Assembly: GCA_963742795.1 (NCBI GenBank)
Contig: CAVUNL010000017.1
Location: 1 to 64,000, forward strand
From: Palsa-504 sp963742795
GTDB taxonomy: Bacteria; Actinomycetota; Actinomycetes; Streptosporangiales; Streptosporangiaceae
Direction: 5' to 3'
Length of the DNA stretch: 64,000 nucleotides
The translations under genes were made by a program, and so were the position numbers. The number at the start of each line of letters is the position of its first letter. The stretch's first letter is position 1. Positions 7,431 through 17,798 of this stretch are shown in pieces. The notes under the pieces were generated by a model. That model ran no database searches and was not told the origin of the DNA. It was given only the letters and a program-made list of their open reading frames with translations.

Positions 7431-9577
7431 TCAGCCCTCCGCGGTGCCTGGCCCGCTCTCGGCGGGGGCAACGGCAGGGGTGACGGAGCGGGCCAGGAGC
7501 TGGGCGACGTCGACGACCTCGAGGGTTTCCTTGGCCTCGCCGGAGGCCTTCTTCTCGTTGACCGCGTCTCCGAGCATGACCAGGCAGTACGGGCAGGCGG
7601 TGGAGATGGTGTCCGGGGACAGGGCCAGGGCCTCCTCGATCCGCTCGGTGTTGATCCGCTTGCCGATGCGCTCCTCCATCCACATCCGGGCGCCGCCCGC
7701 GCCGCAGCAGAAGCCGCGCTCCTTGCAGCGGTGCATCTCTTCGGCCCGCACCCCCGGGACGGCCTCCAGGATCTCCCGCGGCGGGGTGTAGACCTTGTTG
7801 TGCCGCCCCAGGAAGCACGGGTCGTGGTAGGTGAGCTTCTCCTCGACCCGCTGGGTGGGGGTGAGCTTGCCCTGCTCGACCAGGCGGGCCAGCAGCTGGG
7901 TGTGGTGGATGACCTCGTAGGTGCCGCCGAGCTGGGGGTACTCGTTGGCGATGGTGTTGAAGCAGTGCGGGCAGCTGCGCCACGATCGTCTTGGGGGCGG
8001 CCTCGTTGAGGGTCTCGATGTTCTGCTGGGCCAGCATGGAGTAGACGAACTCGTTGCCGATCCGGCGGGCCGGATCGCCGGTGCAGGTCTCGGCCGGGCC
8101 GAGCACCGCGAACGTGACCCCGGCGGTGTGCAGCAGGGTGGCGATGGCCTTGGTGGTCTTACGGGCCCGGTCCTCCAGGGCACCGGCGCAGCCGACCCAG
8201 AACAGGTACTCCACGTCGGGGTCGATCTTGCCGTCGGCGACGGGGACCTCGAAGTCGAGCTCGGTCATCCATTCGGCGCGGCGGGCCTGGCCCATCCCCC
8301 ACGGGTCGCCCTTGTTCTCCAGGTTCTTCAGCATGCCGGCCGCCTCGACCGGGAACGCGGACTCGATCAGCACCTGGTAGCGGCGCATGCCGTCGATGTG
8401 GTCGATGTGCTCGATGTCGACCGGGCACTCCTCCACGCACGCCCCGCAGTTCGTGCACGACCAGATCACGTCGGGGTCGATGACGCCGCCGTCCTTGCCG
8501 ACCAGCGGGCGTTCGGCTTCTTGCTTGACGGCTTCCGGCAGCTTCTCGCGTTCCTCGTCGGAGGCAGCCAGCAGGTACGGGGCCTTGGCGAAGGCGTGGT
8601 CGCGCAGGTCCAGGATGACCTGCTTGGGCGACAGCGGCTTGCCGGTGGCCCACGCCGGGCACTGCGACTGGCACCGCCCGCACTCGGTGCAGGTGGCCAT
8701 GTCCAGCAGGCCCTTCCAGGTGAAGTCCTCGATCTTGCCCAGGCCGAACACGTCGGTGTCCGGGTCGGCCTCCTCGAAGTCCAGCACCTTGCCGTTGCTG
8801 CGCATCGGCTCCAGGGCGCCCAGGGCGTTCGGGCGCCGGGAGAACAGGACGTTCACCGGGGCCAGCGCGATGTGCAGGTGCTTGGAGTAGACCACGATGA
8901 CGGCGAAGGCCATGATCACGCCGATCTGGGCCAGGATGAAGACCACCTCGAGCACGCTGTTGACCCCGTAGCCCAGCGGGTGGAGCCAGTGGCCGACGAT
9001 CTGGCTCGCGAACGCGCCGTGGGCGTAGGGGAACACGCCGGTGTTGATCTGCGCGCCGCGGTACAGCAGCAGGGTGGCGATGACCAGGAAGATCATGCCC
9101 AGGACGACCCAGGCGGCGCCGGTGTGGGAGCCGAAGAACCGTGACCTGCGGCCTTCCTTGTGCGGGTTGTTCGCGGAGGCGGATCACGGTGAAGGTGATG
9201 ATGCCGGCCAGGACTCCGACGGCGAACAGGTCCTCGATGAAGCCGATAGCCTGCCAGTGGCCGATGCCGGGGATGGCGAAGGTCCGGGAGAACAGGTCGC
9301 CGTACGCCTCGATGATCGTGAGCAGCAGCACGATGAAGCCCCAGAACGTGGCGGCGTGCGCCGCGCCCGGCCACCGACCACTGGAACAGCTTGCGCTGCC
9401 CGATCACCTCGGTGGCCTGCGTCTCCAGGTCCCGGCCCAGGTGGGCCCGCACGGCCTCGATCCGGTCGGGGGCGGGCTGCCCGGTGAGCGCCAGCCGTTT
9501 CAGCCACCAGGCCGGCGCCCGGCCACCGCGAACGCCACCGCGGTCAGCCCCAGGCCGACGACAATTCGCAGGACCAC
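7431..9577 (-). CDS. Membrane-bound Fe-S oxidoreductase (heterodisulfide reductase-like), frame-broken
   Basis: Reassembled from four or five reading frames, this is an ~715-residue redox protein. It begins at GTG 9577 (GGAGG just upstream) with a membrane anchor and nitrate-reductase-gamma-like helices (IGHWQAIGFIEDLFAVGVLA; LGYGVNSVLEVVFILAQIGV). Next come two 4Fe-4S motifs, CTECGRCQSQCP and CTNCGACVEECP, and two cysteine-rich CCG domains (GFCCGAGGARMW; CPYCLVML). Such proteins pass electrons between the quinone pool and a soluble partner, but the substrate is unknown. Frame changes occur near 9,530, 9,365, 9,170 and 7,970, each explained by a one- or two-base indel in GC-rich runs. Since all motifs are intact, sequence errors are likelier than gene death. 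Confidence 0.75.
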
Positions 9578-9660
9578 TCGAACCTCCTCGAAGATCGGAA
9601 GTCCAAGCGTAGCCGCGTGGCGTGCCGCGACTCAGAAGGATGGCACTTGGTGAATGATTA

Positions 9661-9752
9661 AGGCCTGGACGGGCGTTAACCGTAGAGCTGGACGGGCGTT
9701 AAACCCAGGGCTGGGCGGGCGTTAGTCGCAGGGCTGGACGGGGCTTGCGGGA
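9661..9752. repeat. Four tandem 23-bp repeats upstream of dnaK
   Basis: Four units with a 23-bp period begin at about 9661, 9684, 9707 and 9730, each built around CTGGACGGGCGTTA; the fourth is degenerate. They lie between the divergent Fe-S reductase and dnaK genes, 60 bp before the HAIR operator. The wider gap 9578-9906 has no gene. The repeats could be regulator sites or a simple minisatellite. Confidence 0.75.
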
Positions 9753-9810
9753 CGGCGACCTGCGGCGAGAGTTTTCCGGCGGGGACGGGAATCATCCGGA
9801 GCCCTGAGAA

Positions 9811-9831
9811 GTTGAGTCTAAGTGACTCAAG
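9811..9831 (+). promoter_or_regulatory. HAIR operator (HspR binding site) of the dnaK operon
   Basis: The sequence GTTGAGT-N7-ACTCAAG matches the HspR-associated inverted repeat consensus CTTGAGT-N7-ACTCAAG at 13 of 14 positions. It is centred about 85 bp upstream of the dnaK start. HspR, encoded as the fourth gene of this operon, binds such sites together with DnaK and represses the operon until heat shock, giving a feedback loop. A further half-site ACTCAA lies at about 9876-9881. A TTTGAC/CATGCT pair just downstream could be the promoter, but it is weak. Confidence 0.9.
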
Positions 9832-9906
9832 TCATTTGACGGCGGTAATCCCTGCTGGCATGCTTGGGCACGGATTACTCAACTTCAACACACACAAGGA
9901 CTGCTC

Positions 9907-11778
<1,872 letters not shown>

Positions 11779-11779
<1 letters not shown>

Positions 11780-12633
11780 TGCCAGCATCCGAGGAGACGG
11801 GCTCCGGCCCGGTCATCCACGATCACCGGCGGATCGATCCGGTCACCGGGCAGGTTCGGGGGAGGCACGCGGCATCCAGCCGGCCGGCACCACTGGCGCC
11901 GGCTGCCGGCCGGGTCCGGCTCGTCCGGGTCCGGGTCCGGCTCGTCCGGGTCCGGGTCCGGCTCGTCCGGGTCCGGCTCGTCCGGGTCCGGCTCGTCCGG
12001 GTCCGGCTCCGGTTCCGCGGGCGGCGCCTCCGGGGCAGCTTCCCGGGCGGCTGACGCCAAGAACGGACCGGACGAGACCGAGACGGCCGACGCGACCGAG
12101 GAAGTCATGGAAGGAATCATCGAGGACGCGCCCGTGACCGGCCAGAAGCAGTCCGACGCCGAGGCGCGGCTCGCGGAGCGCACCGCCGACCTGCAGCGCC
12201 TGCAGGCCGAGTACGCGAACTACCGCAAGCGGGTGGACCGGGACCGGGCCGCCGTCACGCGAGCAGGCGATCGCGACCGCCGCTGACCGGGCTGCTCCCG
12301 GTCCTGGACGCGATCGACCAGGCGCGCGAGCACGGCGAGCTGTCCGGCGGGTTCAAGTCCGTGGCCGACTCACTGCAGTCGGCGGTAGGCAAACTCGGCC
12401 TGGTGGCCTACGGCGAGAAGGGCGACGCGTTCGACCCCAAGATCCACGAGGCGCTGACCGCCACCTATTCCCCTGACGTCACCGAGGACACGTGCGTCGA
12501 GATCTTCCAGCCCGGCTACAAGGTGGGCGAGAAGATCCTGCGCCCGGCCCGGGTCGCGGTCGCCGAGCCGGCCACCGGCCCGGACGGCAGCAGCAACGAG
12601 GCCGCGTGGTCCGACGGTGAGGAAGAAAGCTGA
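11779..12633 (+). CDS. grpE: Nucleotide exchange factor GrpE, frame-broken
   Basis: GrpE releases ADP from DnaK. The ATG at 11779 overlaps the dnaK stop (TGATG). The protein must be read across three frames: MPASEETGSGPVIHDHR, then a long Gly/Ser linker and the coiled coil (DAEARLAERTADLQRLQAEY, ANYRKRVDRDRAAVTR), then LLPVLDAIDQAREHGELSGG and the beta domain (HEALTATYSPDVTEDTCVEI, FQPGYKVGEKILRPARVAVA). Breaks lie between 11,850 and 11,930, near 12,255 and near 12,285, and single-base corrections restore the family sequence at the last two. GrpE is normally indispensable, so these are probably sequence errors. The serine-glycine linker is unusually long for GrpE. Confidence 0.85.
11925..12006 (+). 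repeat. Low-complexity Gly/Ser repeat inside grpE
   Basis: About 80 bp made of repeats of TCCGGGTCCGGCTCG and shortened versions. In the GrpE frame it encodes (SGSGS)n. Such slippage-prone DNA probably varies between strains and may also explain the frame uncertainty just before it. Confidence 0.8.
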
Positions 12634-12662
12634 CCCCGAGGTGGAGCTAAGCCGCAGCCCCC

Positions 12663-12712
12663 GCGAGCCAAAGGGGCGCGGCGCTGCCTGGGCCGAGGAG
12701 CGAAAGCGACGA
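12663..12712 (+). repeat. Dispersed intergenic repeat, copy 1
   Basis: A ~50-bp element beginning GCGAGCCAAAGGGGCGCGGC and ending GAGCGAAAGCGACGAG lies in the 164-bp gap between grpE and dnaJ. A nearly identical copy in the opposite orientation is found at 50381-50429, 38 kb away and also between genes. No coding frame is plausible. Its role (structured RNA, REP-like element or processing site) is unknown. Confidence 0.8.
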
Positions 12713-12797
12713 GGTAAGGCAGCGCAGTGAAGGGGGAATGGGGAGGTGGGTGGGGCCCCGGACGCGAGCGGGTGGATACAGCGAGCGGAGACCAAGA

Positions 12798-13962
12798 ATG
12801 AGCACGAAGGACTACCTCGAGAAGGACTATTACAAGGCCCTGGGGGTCGCCAAGACGGCGAAGCCCGCCGAGATCAAGACGGCGTACCGCAAGCTGGCCC
12901 GCAAGTACCACCCGGACTCCAACCAGGGCGACGCCAAGGCCGAGGAGCGCTTCAAGGAGATCTCCGAGGCGTACTCCGTGCTGTCCGACGAGAAGCGGCG
13001 CAAGGAGTACGACGAGGCGCGCTCGCTGTTCGGCGGCGGCTTCCGGGTGCCGACCGGGACCCGGACGAACACCGGGGGCTTCGGCGGCTTCGACCTGAAC
13101 GACATCTTCAGCGGGGCCGGGCGACGCGGCCGGCGGCCTGGGCGACCTGTTCGGCGGGGTGTTCAACCGCGGCCGCACGAACACGGCCCAGAACCGGCCG
13201 CGCCGGGGCGCCGACGTGGAGACCGAGACGACGCTGAGCTTCGGCGACGCGATCGACGGCACCACGGTCGCGCTGCGGCTGACCGGGGAGGGCGCGTGCC
13301 CGACCTGTCGCGGCACCGGGGCCAAGGCGGGCACCGTGCCCAAGGTCTGCCCGGCGTGCCAAGGGACCGGCCAGTCGAGCCGGAACCTGGGGTCGTTCGG
13401 GATCTCGGAGCCGTGCAAGGAGTGCCGGGGCCGCGGCCTGGTGGTCGACGACCCGTGCCCGGAGTGCTCGGGCAGCGGGCGGGCGATGAGCTCACGGACC
13501 ATCCAGACCCGCATCCCGGCCGGGGTGGCCGACGGGCAGCGGATCAAGATCGCCGGCAAGGGCGCGCCCGGCGAGCGCGGCGGTGCCGCCGGCGACCTGT
13601 ACGTCCGGGTGCACGTCAAGCCGCACCCGGTGTTCGGGCGGTCGGGGGACAACCTGACCGTGACCGTGCCGGTGACGTTCGCCGAGCTCAGCCTCGGCGC
13701 GGAGGTCAAGGTGCCCGCGCACCGGGGCGCGCCGGTGACGGTGCGGATCCCGCCGGGCACCGCGAACGGCAGCAAGTTCCGGGTCTCGGGCAAGGGCGTC
13801 CGCCGCAAGGACGGGACCACCGGCTCGATGATCGTCACCGTCGACGTGACGGTGCCGCAGAACCTGAACAGCAAGGCACGCAGCGCCATCGAGGACCTGC
13901 GTGAGGCGACCGCCGGGGCGGATCCGCGCGAGGATCTGCTCGAGCGGGCCAAGGAGCAGTAA
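12798..13962 (+). CDS. dnaJ: Chaperone DnaJ (Hsp40), one frame break
   Basis: Co-chaperone that delivers substrates to DnaK and stimulates its ATPase. The J-domain occupies residues ~10-75 with the HPD motif in KYHPDSNQGD. A Gly/Phe-rich linker (FGGGFRVPTGTRTNTGGFGG) follows. The zinc-finger region has four CxxCxGxG motifs (CPTCRGTG, CPACQGTG, CKECRGRG, CPECSGSG), then the C-terminal substrate domains. Near 13,115 one extra G (GCCGGGCGACG) moves the frame; without it the linker reads SGAGDAAGGLGDLFGG and joins the second half smoothly, giving 387 residues. ATG 12798 is the family start. The stop TAA overlaps the hspR start. Confidence 0.94.
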
Positions 13963-14444
13963 TGATGAACAACCCATTCGAGCAGTCGGACGAGATGCCG
14001 GTGTACGTCATCTCGGTGGCCGCCGAACTGTCCGGGATGCACCCGCAGACGCTGCGCGAGTACGAGCGCCGCGGCCTGGTCTCACCAGGCCGCAGCGCCG
14101 GCCGCGGGCGGCGGTACTCGATGCGGGACATCCTGGCCCTGCGCGAGATCCAGCGGCTGTCGCAGGAGGAGGGCGTGAACCTGTCCGGCATCAAGCTGAT
14201 CCTGGATCAGCTGCGCGAGCTGGATCAGGCACGCAGGCTGGTCGCGGAGCTGCACGCCGAGGTGGCGCAGCTGCGCGCGGAGCTGGAATCAACCCGGGCC
14301 GTGGCGGCCCGGCTGGCCGAGCTACGCCGGAGCGGCGGCGGCAACGACCCCGGTCTGGTGCCGGTGCGCCGCGCCCGGGTGGCGGTCTGGGAACCGATGA
14401 CTGGGCCGTCCAGCGGAACTGGACAGCCCAGAGGAGATAAGTAA
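13962..14444 (+). CDS. hspR: HspR, MerR-type heat-shock repressor
   Basis: A 160-residue MerR-family repressor of the dnaK operon. The HTH and wing occupy residues ~13-80: VYVISVAAELSGMHPQTLRE then YERRGLVSPGRSAGRGRRYS. A coiled-coil helix follows (LDQARRLVAELHAEVAQLRA). ATG 13962 overlaps the dnaJ stop; the ATG one codon later is an equal candidate. HspR binds HAIR operators with DnaK as co-repressor, and the HAIR site upstream of dnaK is its evident target. Its end overlaps the clpB start (TAATG), so the whole cluster is translationally coupled. Confidence 0.95.
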   Translation: MMNNPFEQSDEMPVYVISVAAELSGMHPQTLREYERRGLVSPGRSAGRGRRYSMRDILALREIQRLSQEEGVNLSGIKLILDQLRELDQARRLVAELHAEVAQLRAELESTRAVAARLAELRRSGGGNDPGLVPVRRARVAVWEPMTGPSSGTGQPRGDK

Positions 14445-17092
14445 TGGCTGACGACAAACTGACCCACAAGAGCCAGGACGCGCTCTCCACCGCGGTGCGG
14501 CGCGCCGCGGCGGACGGGAGCCCGCAGGTCGAGGCGCTGCACCTGCTAGCCGCCCTGGTCGAGCAGGCGGACGGCACTACCGCTCCGCTGCTGCGGGCGG
14601 TCGGCGCCGACCCGGCGCTGATCGCCAAGCAGGCCGACGAGCGCCTGGACCGGCTGCCGCGGGCCCACGGCAGCACGCTCAGCGCCCCGGAGATGTCCCG
14701 CTCGCTGCTGTCCGCGATCGCCACCGCGTCGAGCCGCGCCAAGCAGCTCGGCGACGAGTACATCTCGACCGAGCACCTGCTGGTCGGCCTGGCCGCCGAC
14801 GGCGGGGAGGCCAAAACCGTGCTGGCCGCGGCCGGCGCCACGCCGGACACGCTGCTCGAGGCGTTCAGCCAGATCCGCGGCAGCGCCCGGGTGACCAGCC
14901 CGGACCCCGAGGAAACGTACAAGGCGCTGGAGAAGTACGGCATCGACCTGACCAAGCAGGCCCGCGACGGGGCCCTGGACCCGGTCATCGGCCGGGACGC
15001 CGAGATCAGGCGCGTCATCCAGGTGCTGTCCCGCCGGACCAAGAACAACCCGGTGCTGATCGGCGAGCCGGGCGTGGGCAAGACCGCGGTCGTGGAGGGC
15101 CTGGCCCAGCGGATCGTGGCCGGCGACGTCCCCGAGTCGCTGCGCGGCAAGCGCCTGATCGCGCTCGACCTGGGCGCGATGGTGGCCGGGGCCAAGTACC
15201 GCGGTGAGTTCGAGGAGCGGCTCAAGGCCGTGCTGAACGAGATCCGGCAGAGCGAGGGCCAGGTCATCACGTTCATCGACGAGCTGCACACGGTCGTGGG
15301 CGCGGGCGCCGCCGAGGGCGCGATGGACGCGGGCAACATGCTCAAGCCGATGCTGGCCCGCGGCGAGCTGCGCATGGTCGGGGCGACCACGCTGGATGAG
15401 TACCGGGAACGGATCGAGAAGGACGCGGCCCTGGAGCGCCGCTTCCAGCAGGTACTGGTGGGCGAGCCCTCGGTCGAGGACACCATCGCGATCCTGCGCG
15501 GGCTGAAGGGCCGCTACGAGGCCCACCACGAGGTCCAGATCTCCGACGCGGCGCTGGTCGCCGCGGCCGCGCTGTCCGACCGGTACATCACGGCCCGGTT
15601 CCTCCCGGACAAGGCCATCGACCTGGTCGACGAGGCCGCGTCCCGGCTGCGGATGGAGATCGACTCCCAGCCGGTCGAGATCGACGAGCTGCGGCGCGCC
15701 GTGGACCGGATGACGATGGAGGAGCTCGCGCTGGCCAACCAGGAAGACGCGGCCAGCAAGGAGCGGCTGGAGCGGCTGAAGGCGACCATGGCCGACCGGC
15801 AGGAGCAGCTGGACGTGCTGGTCTCCCGCTGGGAGCAGGAGAAGTCGGGCCTGAACAAGGTCGGCGAGCTGAAGAAGCGGCTCGATGACCTCAAGGGGCA
15901 GGCCGAACGCGCCTGGCGCGACCAGGATATGGAGACCGCGTCTCGCCTGAACCACGAGACCATCCCCGCGGTTGAAGCCGAGTTGGCGGAGGCAAGTGCC
16001 GCGGCCCGTTCGGCCTCCAATGAAGACGGGAGCGGTGCGGGCGGAATCCCCGCTACGGCGCCCATGGTGAAGGAGGAGGTCGGTCCCGACGACGTGGCCG
16101 ACGTGGTGTCCTCCTGGACCGGGATCCCGGCCGGGCGGCTGCTCGAGGGCGAGACAGCCAAGCTGCTGCGGATGGAGACCGAGATCGGGCACCGGGTGAT
16201 CGGCCAGGCGCGCGCCGTGCAGGCCGTGTCCGACGCGGTTCGCCGGGCCCGGGCGGGCGTGTCCGACCCGGACCGGCCCACCGGCTCGTTCCTGTTCCTG
16301 GGGCCGACCGGCGTGGGTAAGACCGAGCTGGCCAAGGCGCTGGCCGAGTTCCTGTTCGATAGCGAGCGGGCCATGATCCGCATCGATATGAGCGAGTACG
16401 CCGAGAAGCACTCGGTGGCCAGGCTGATCGGCGCTCCGCCGGGTTATGTCGGCTACGAGGAGGGCGGCCAGCTTACCGAGAGCGTGCGGCGCCGGCCGTA
16501 CACGGTGGTGCTGCTCGACGAGGTGGAGAAGGCGCACCCGGAGGTGTTCGACGTCCTGCTGCAGGTGCTCGACGACGGGCGGCTGACCGACGGCCAGGGC
16601 CGCACGGTGGACTTCCGGAACACCATCTTGGTCCTCACCTCGAACCTGGGGTCGCAGTTCATTGCAGACCCTTCTTTCGGGGATGAGCGGGCCAAGCGCG
16701 AGGCGGTGATGGGCGCGGTGCGGAACGCGTTCAAGCCGGAGTTCCTGAACCGGCTGGACGACGTGATCGTGTTCGACGCGCTGACCACCGGCGAGCTGAC
16801 CCAGATCGTCGACCTGCAGGTCGAGCGGCTGGCCGCGCGGCTGGCAGGCCGGCGGCTGATGCTGACCGTCACCCCGGCGGCCAGGGAGTGGCTGGCCGTG
16901 ACCGGGTTCGACCCGGTATACGGGGCGCGGCCGCTGCGCAGGCTGGTGCAGTCGGCGGTGGGCGATCAGCTCGCCCGGTCGCTGCTGGCCGGGGAGATCG
17001 GTGACGGCGACGAGGTGCTGGTCGACGTGGACCAGGCGCAGGACGCGCTGTCCGTGCAGCGGGCCGACCGGCCCGCTGCGAAGGTCGCCTAG
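14444..17092 (+). CDS. clpB: ATP-dependent disaggregase ClpB
   Basis: An 882-residue Hsp100 protein that pulls proteins out of aggregates together with DnaK. Domain order: Clp-N repeats (residues ~1-150), NBD1 with Walker A GEPGVGKT near 205 and Walker B in ITFIDELHTVVGAG, the coiled-coil middle domain (~400-530, LEQEKSGLNKVGELKKRLDD-like segment), then NBD2 with GPTGVGKT near 625 and VVLLDEVEKAHPEV. No frame breaks. A short Ser/Gly-rich stretch after the middle domain (ASNEDGSGAGGIPATAP) is slightly longer than usual. It is the last gene of the HAIR-controlled operon and is followed by a strong terminator. Confidence 0.97.
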   Translation: MADDKLTHKSQDALSTAVRRAAADGSPQVEALHLLAALVEQADGTTAPLLRAVGADPALIAKQADERLDRLPRAHGSTLSAPEMSRSLLSAIATASSRAKQLGDEYISTEHLLVGLAADGGEAKTVLAAAGATPDTLLEAFSQIRGSARVTSPDPEETYKALEKYGIDLTKQARDGALDPVIGRDAEIRRVIQVLSRRTKNNPVLIGEPGVGKTAVVEGLAQRIVAGDVPESLRGKRLIALDLGAMVAGAKYRGEFEERLKAVLNEIRQSEGQVITFIDELHTVVGAGAAEGAMDAGNMLKPMLARGELRMVGATTLDEYRERIEKDAALERRFQQVLVGEPSVEDTIAILRGLKGRYEAHHEVQISDAALVAAAALSDRYITARFLPDKAIDLVDEAASRLRMEIDSQPVEIDELRRAVDRMTMEELALANQEDAASKERLERLKATMADRQEQLDVLVSRWEQEKSGLNKVGELKKRLDDLKGQAERAWRDQDMETASRLNHETIPAVEAELAEASAAARSASNEDGSGAGGIPATAPMVKEEVGPDDVADVVSSWTGIPAGRLLEGETAKLLRMETEIGHRVIGQARAVQAVSDAVRRARAGVSDPDRPTGSFLFLGPTGVGKTELAKALAEFLFDSERAMIRIDMSEYAEKHSVARLIGAPPGYVGYEEGGQLTESVRRRPYTVVLLDEVEKAHPEVFDVLLQVLDDGRLTDGQGRTVDFRNTILVLTSNLGSQFIADPSFGDERAKREAVMGAVRNAFKPEFLNRLDDVIVFDALTTGELTQIVDLQVERLAARLAGRRLMLTVTPAAREWLAVTGFDPVYGARPLRRLVQSAVGDQLARSLLAGEIGDGDEVLVDVDQAQDALSVQRADRPAAKVA

Positions 17093-17107
17093 CTGCTTTC
17101 GTTCGAG

Positions 17108-17159
17108 AGGCCGGGTTCGCGGCGGGATCGCTTATGATCCCGCGGCGGGCCCGGCCTTT
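17108..17159. terminator. Bidirectional terminator after clpB
   Basis: A long hairpin: AGGCCGGG pairs with CCCGGCCT, and inside it CGCGGCGGGATC pairs with GATCCCGCGGCG-like sequence around the loop GCTTAT. It lies between the convergent clpB and TPR-like genes and overlaps the last codons of the latter. Only a short T-run follows, as usual in very GC-rich genomes. Confidence 0.8.
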
Positions 17160-17737
17160 GTGCTGTCCGCGTTGTCCTGGTTATCCAGCAGCTTGTCGTA
17201 GTCGTCCTCGGGCAGGGCCAGGTCGACGCGGATCCGGTAGCGCAGCCGGAGCAGCAACTGGAGCTCGTCGCGGTCGTCGTCGCGCAGGCAGGCGTCCACC
17301 CCGGCGGTGGCCCAGTCCAGCGCGCCGTTCAGGTCGCCCTGCTCGGTGAGCAGCTCGGCCACCAGGTCGCAGGTGCGCGGCAGCAACCGCGCGCCGTCCT
17401 CGCTGAGCTGGCGCAGCAGGGAGTCGGCTTCGGCGGGCCGGCCGAGCGCGAACATGGCGCGGGCCAGCGGCACCCGGGGGTCGTCGAAGGTCGGGCCCGC
17501 GTCCGCGATGGCGGCCCGGAACTCGTCCACGGCGGTGGCCGGCTCGTCGGCGAGCAGCCACTGCTCGCCGGCTCGCATGTGGGCCTCGGCCCGGGACATG
17601 CTTTCCGCCGTGGCCTGGACCGGGAGCGAAGCCTGCACGGCGAGGCGGCTCATGCGGACCGCGGCCCGTTTATGGTTGCCGGTCCGGGCAGCGTTGACCT
17701 CGATCGCGTCGAACAGCTCAACGGAAAGCACAACCAC
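17132..17737 (-). CDS. TPR-like protein of unknown function
   Basis: A 201-residue all-helical protein with repeat-like helices, for example AEAHMRAGEQWLLADEPATA, VPLARAMFALGRPAEADSLL and LVAELLTEQGDLNGALDWAT, consistent with a tetratricopeptide fold acting as a protein-binding scaffold. No enzyme motif, signal peptide or membrane segment is visible. The start is the first ATG (MVVLSVELFDAIEVNAARTG). It converges on clpB and is the likely partner of the NYN-domain gene 62 bp upstream on the same strand. Function not assigned. Confidence 0.75.
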   Translation of the reverse strand: MVVLSVELFDAIEVNAARTGNHKRAAVRMSRLAVQASLPVQATAESMSRAEAHMRAGEQWLLADEPATAVDEFRAAIADAGPTFDDPRVPLARAMFALGRPAEADSLLRQLSEDGARLLPRTCDLVAELLTEQGDLNGALDWATAGVDACLRDDDRDELQLLLRLRYRIRVDLALPEDDYDKLLDNQDNADSTKAGPAAGS

Positions 17738-17798
17738 GTCTCAGAACCTACCCGTCGAGGCCTCGCACAACCGGGGTCTTCCCCTTTACCGGCTGGTT

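Noticed and set aside
9661..9752. CRISPR or origin iterons
   Set aside because: The 23-bp units are directly tandem and lie in a promoter gap; no replication gene or AT-rich unwinding element is nearby.
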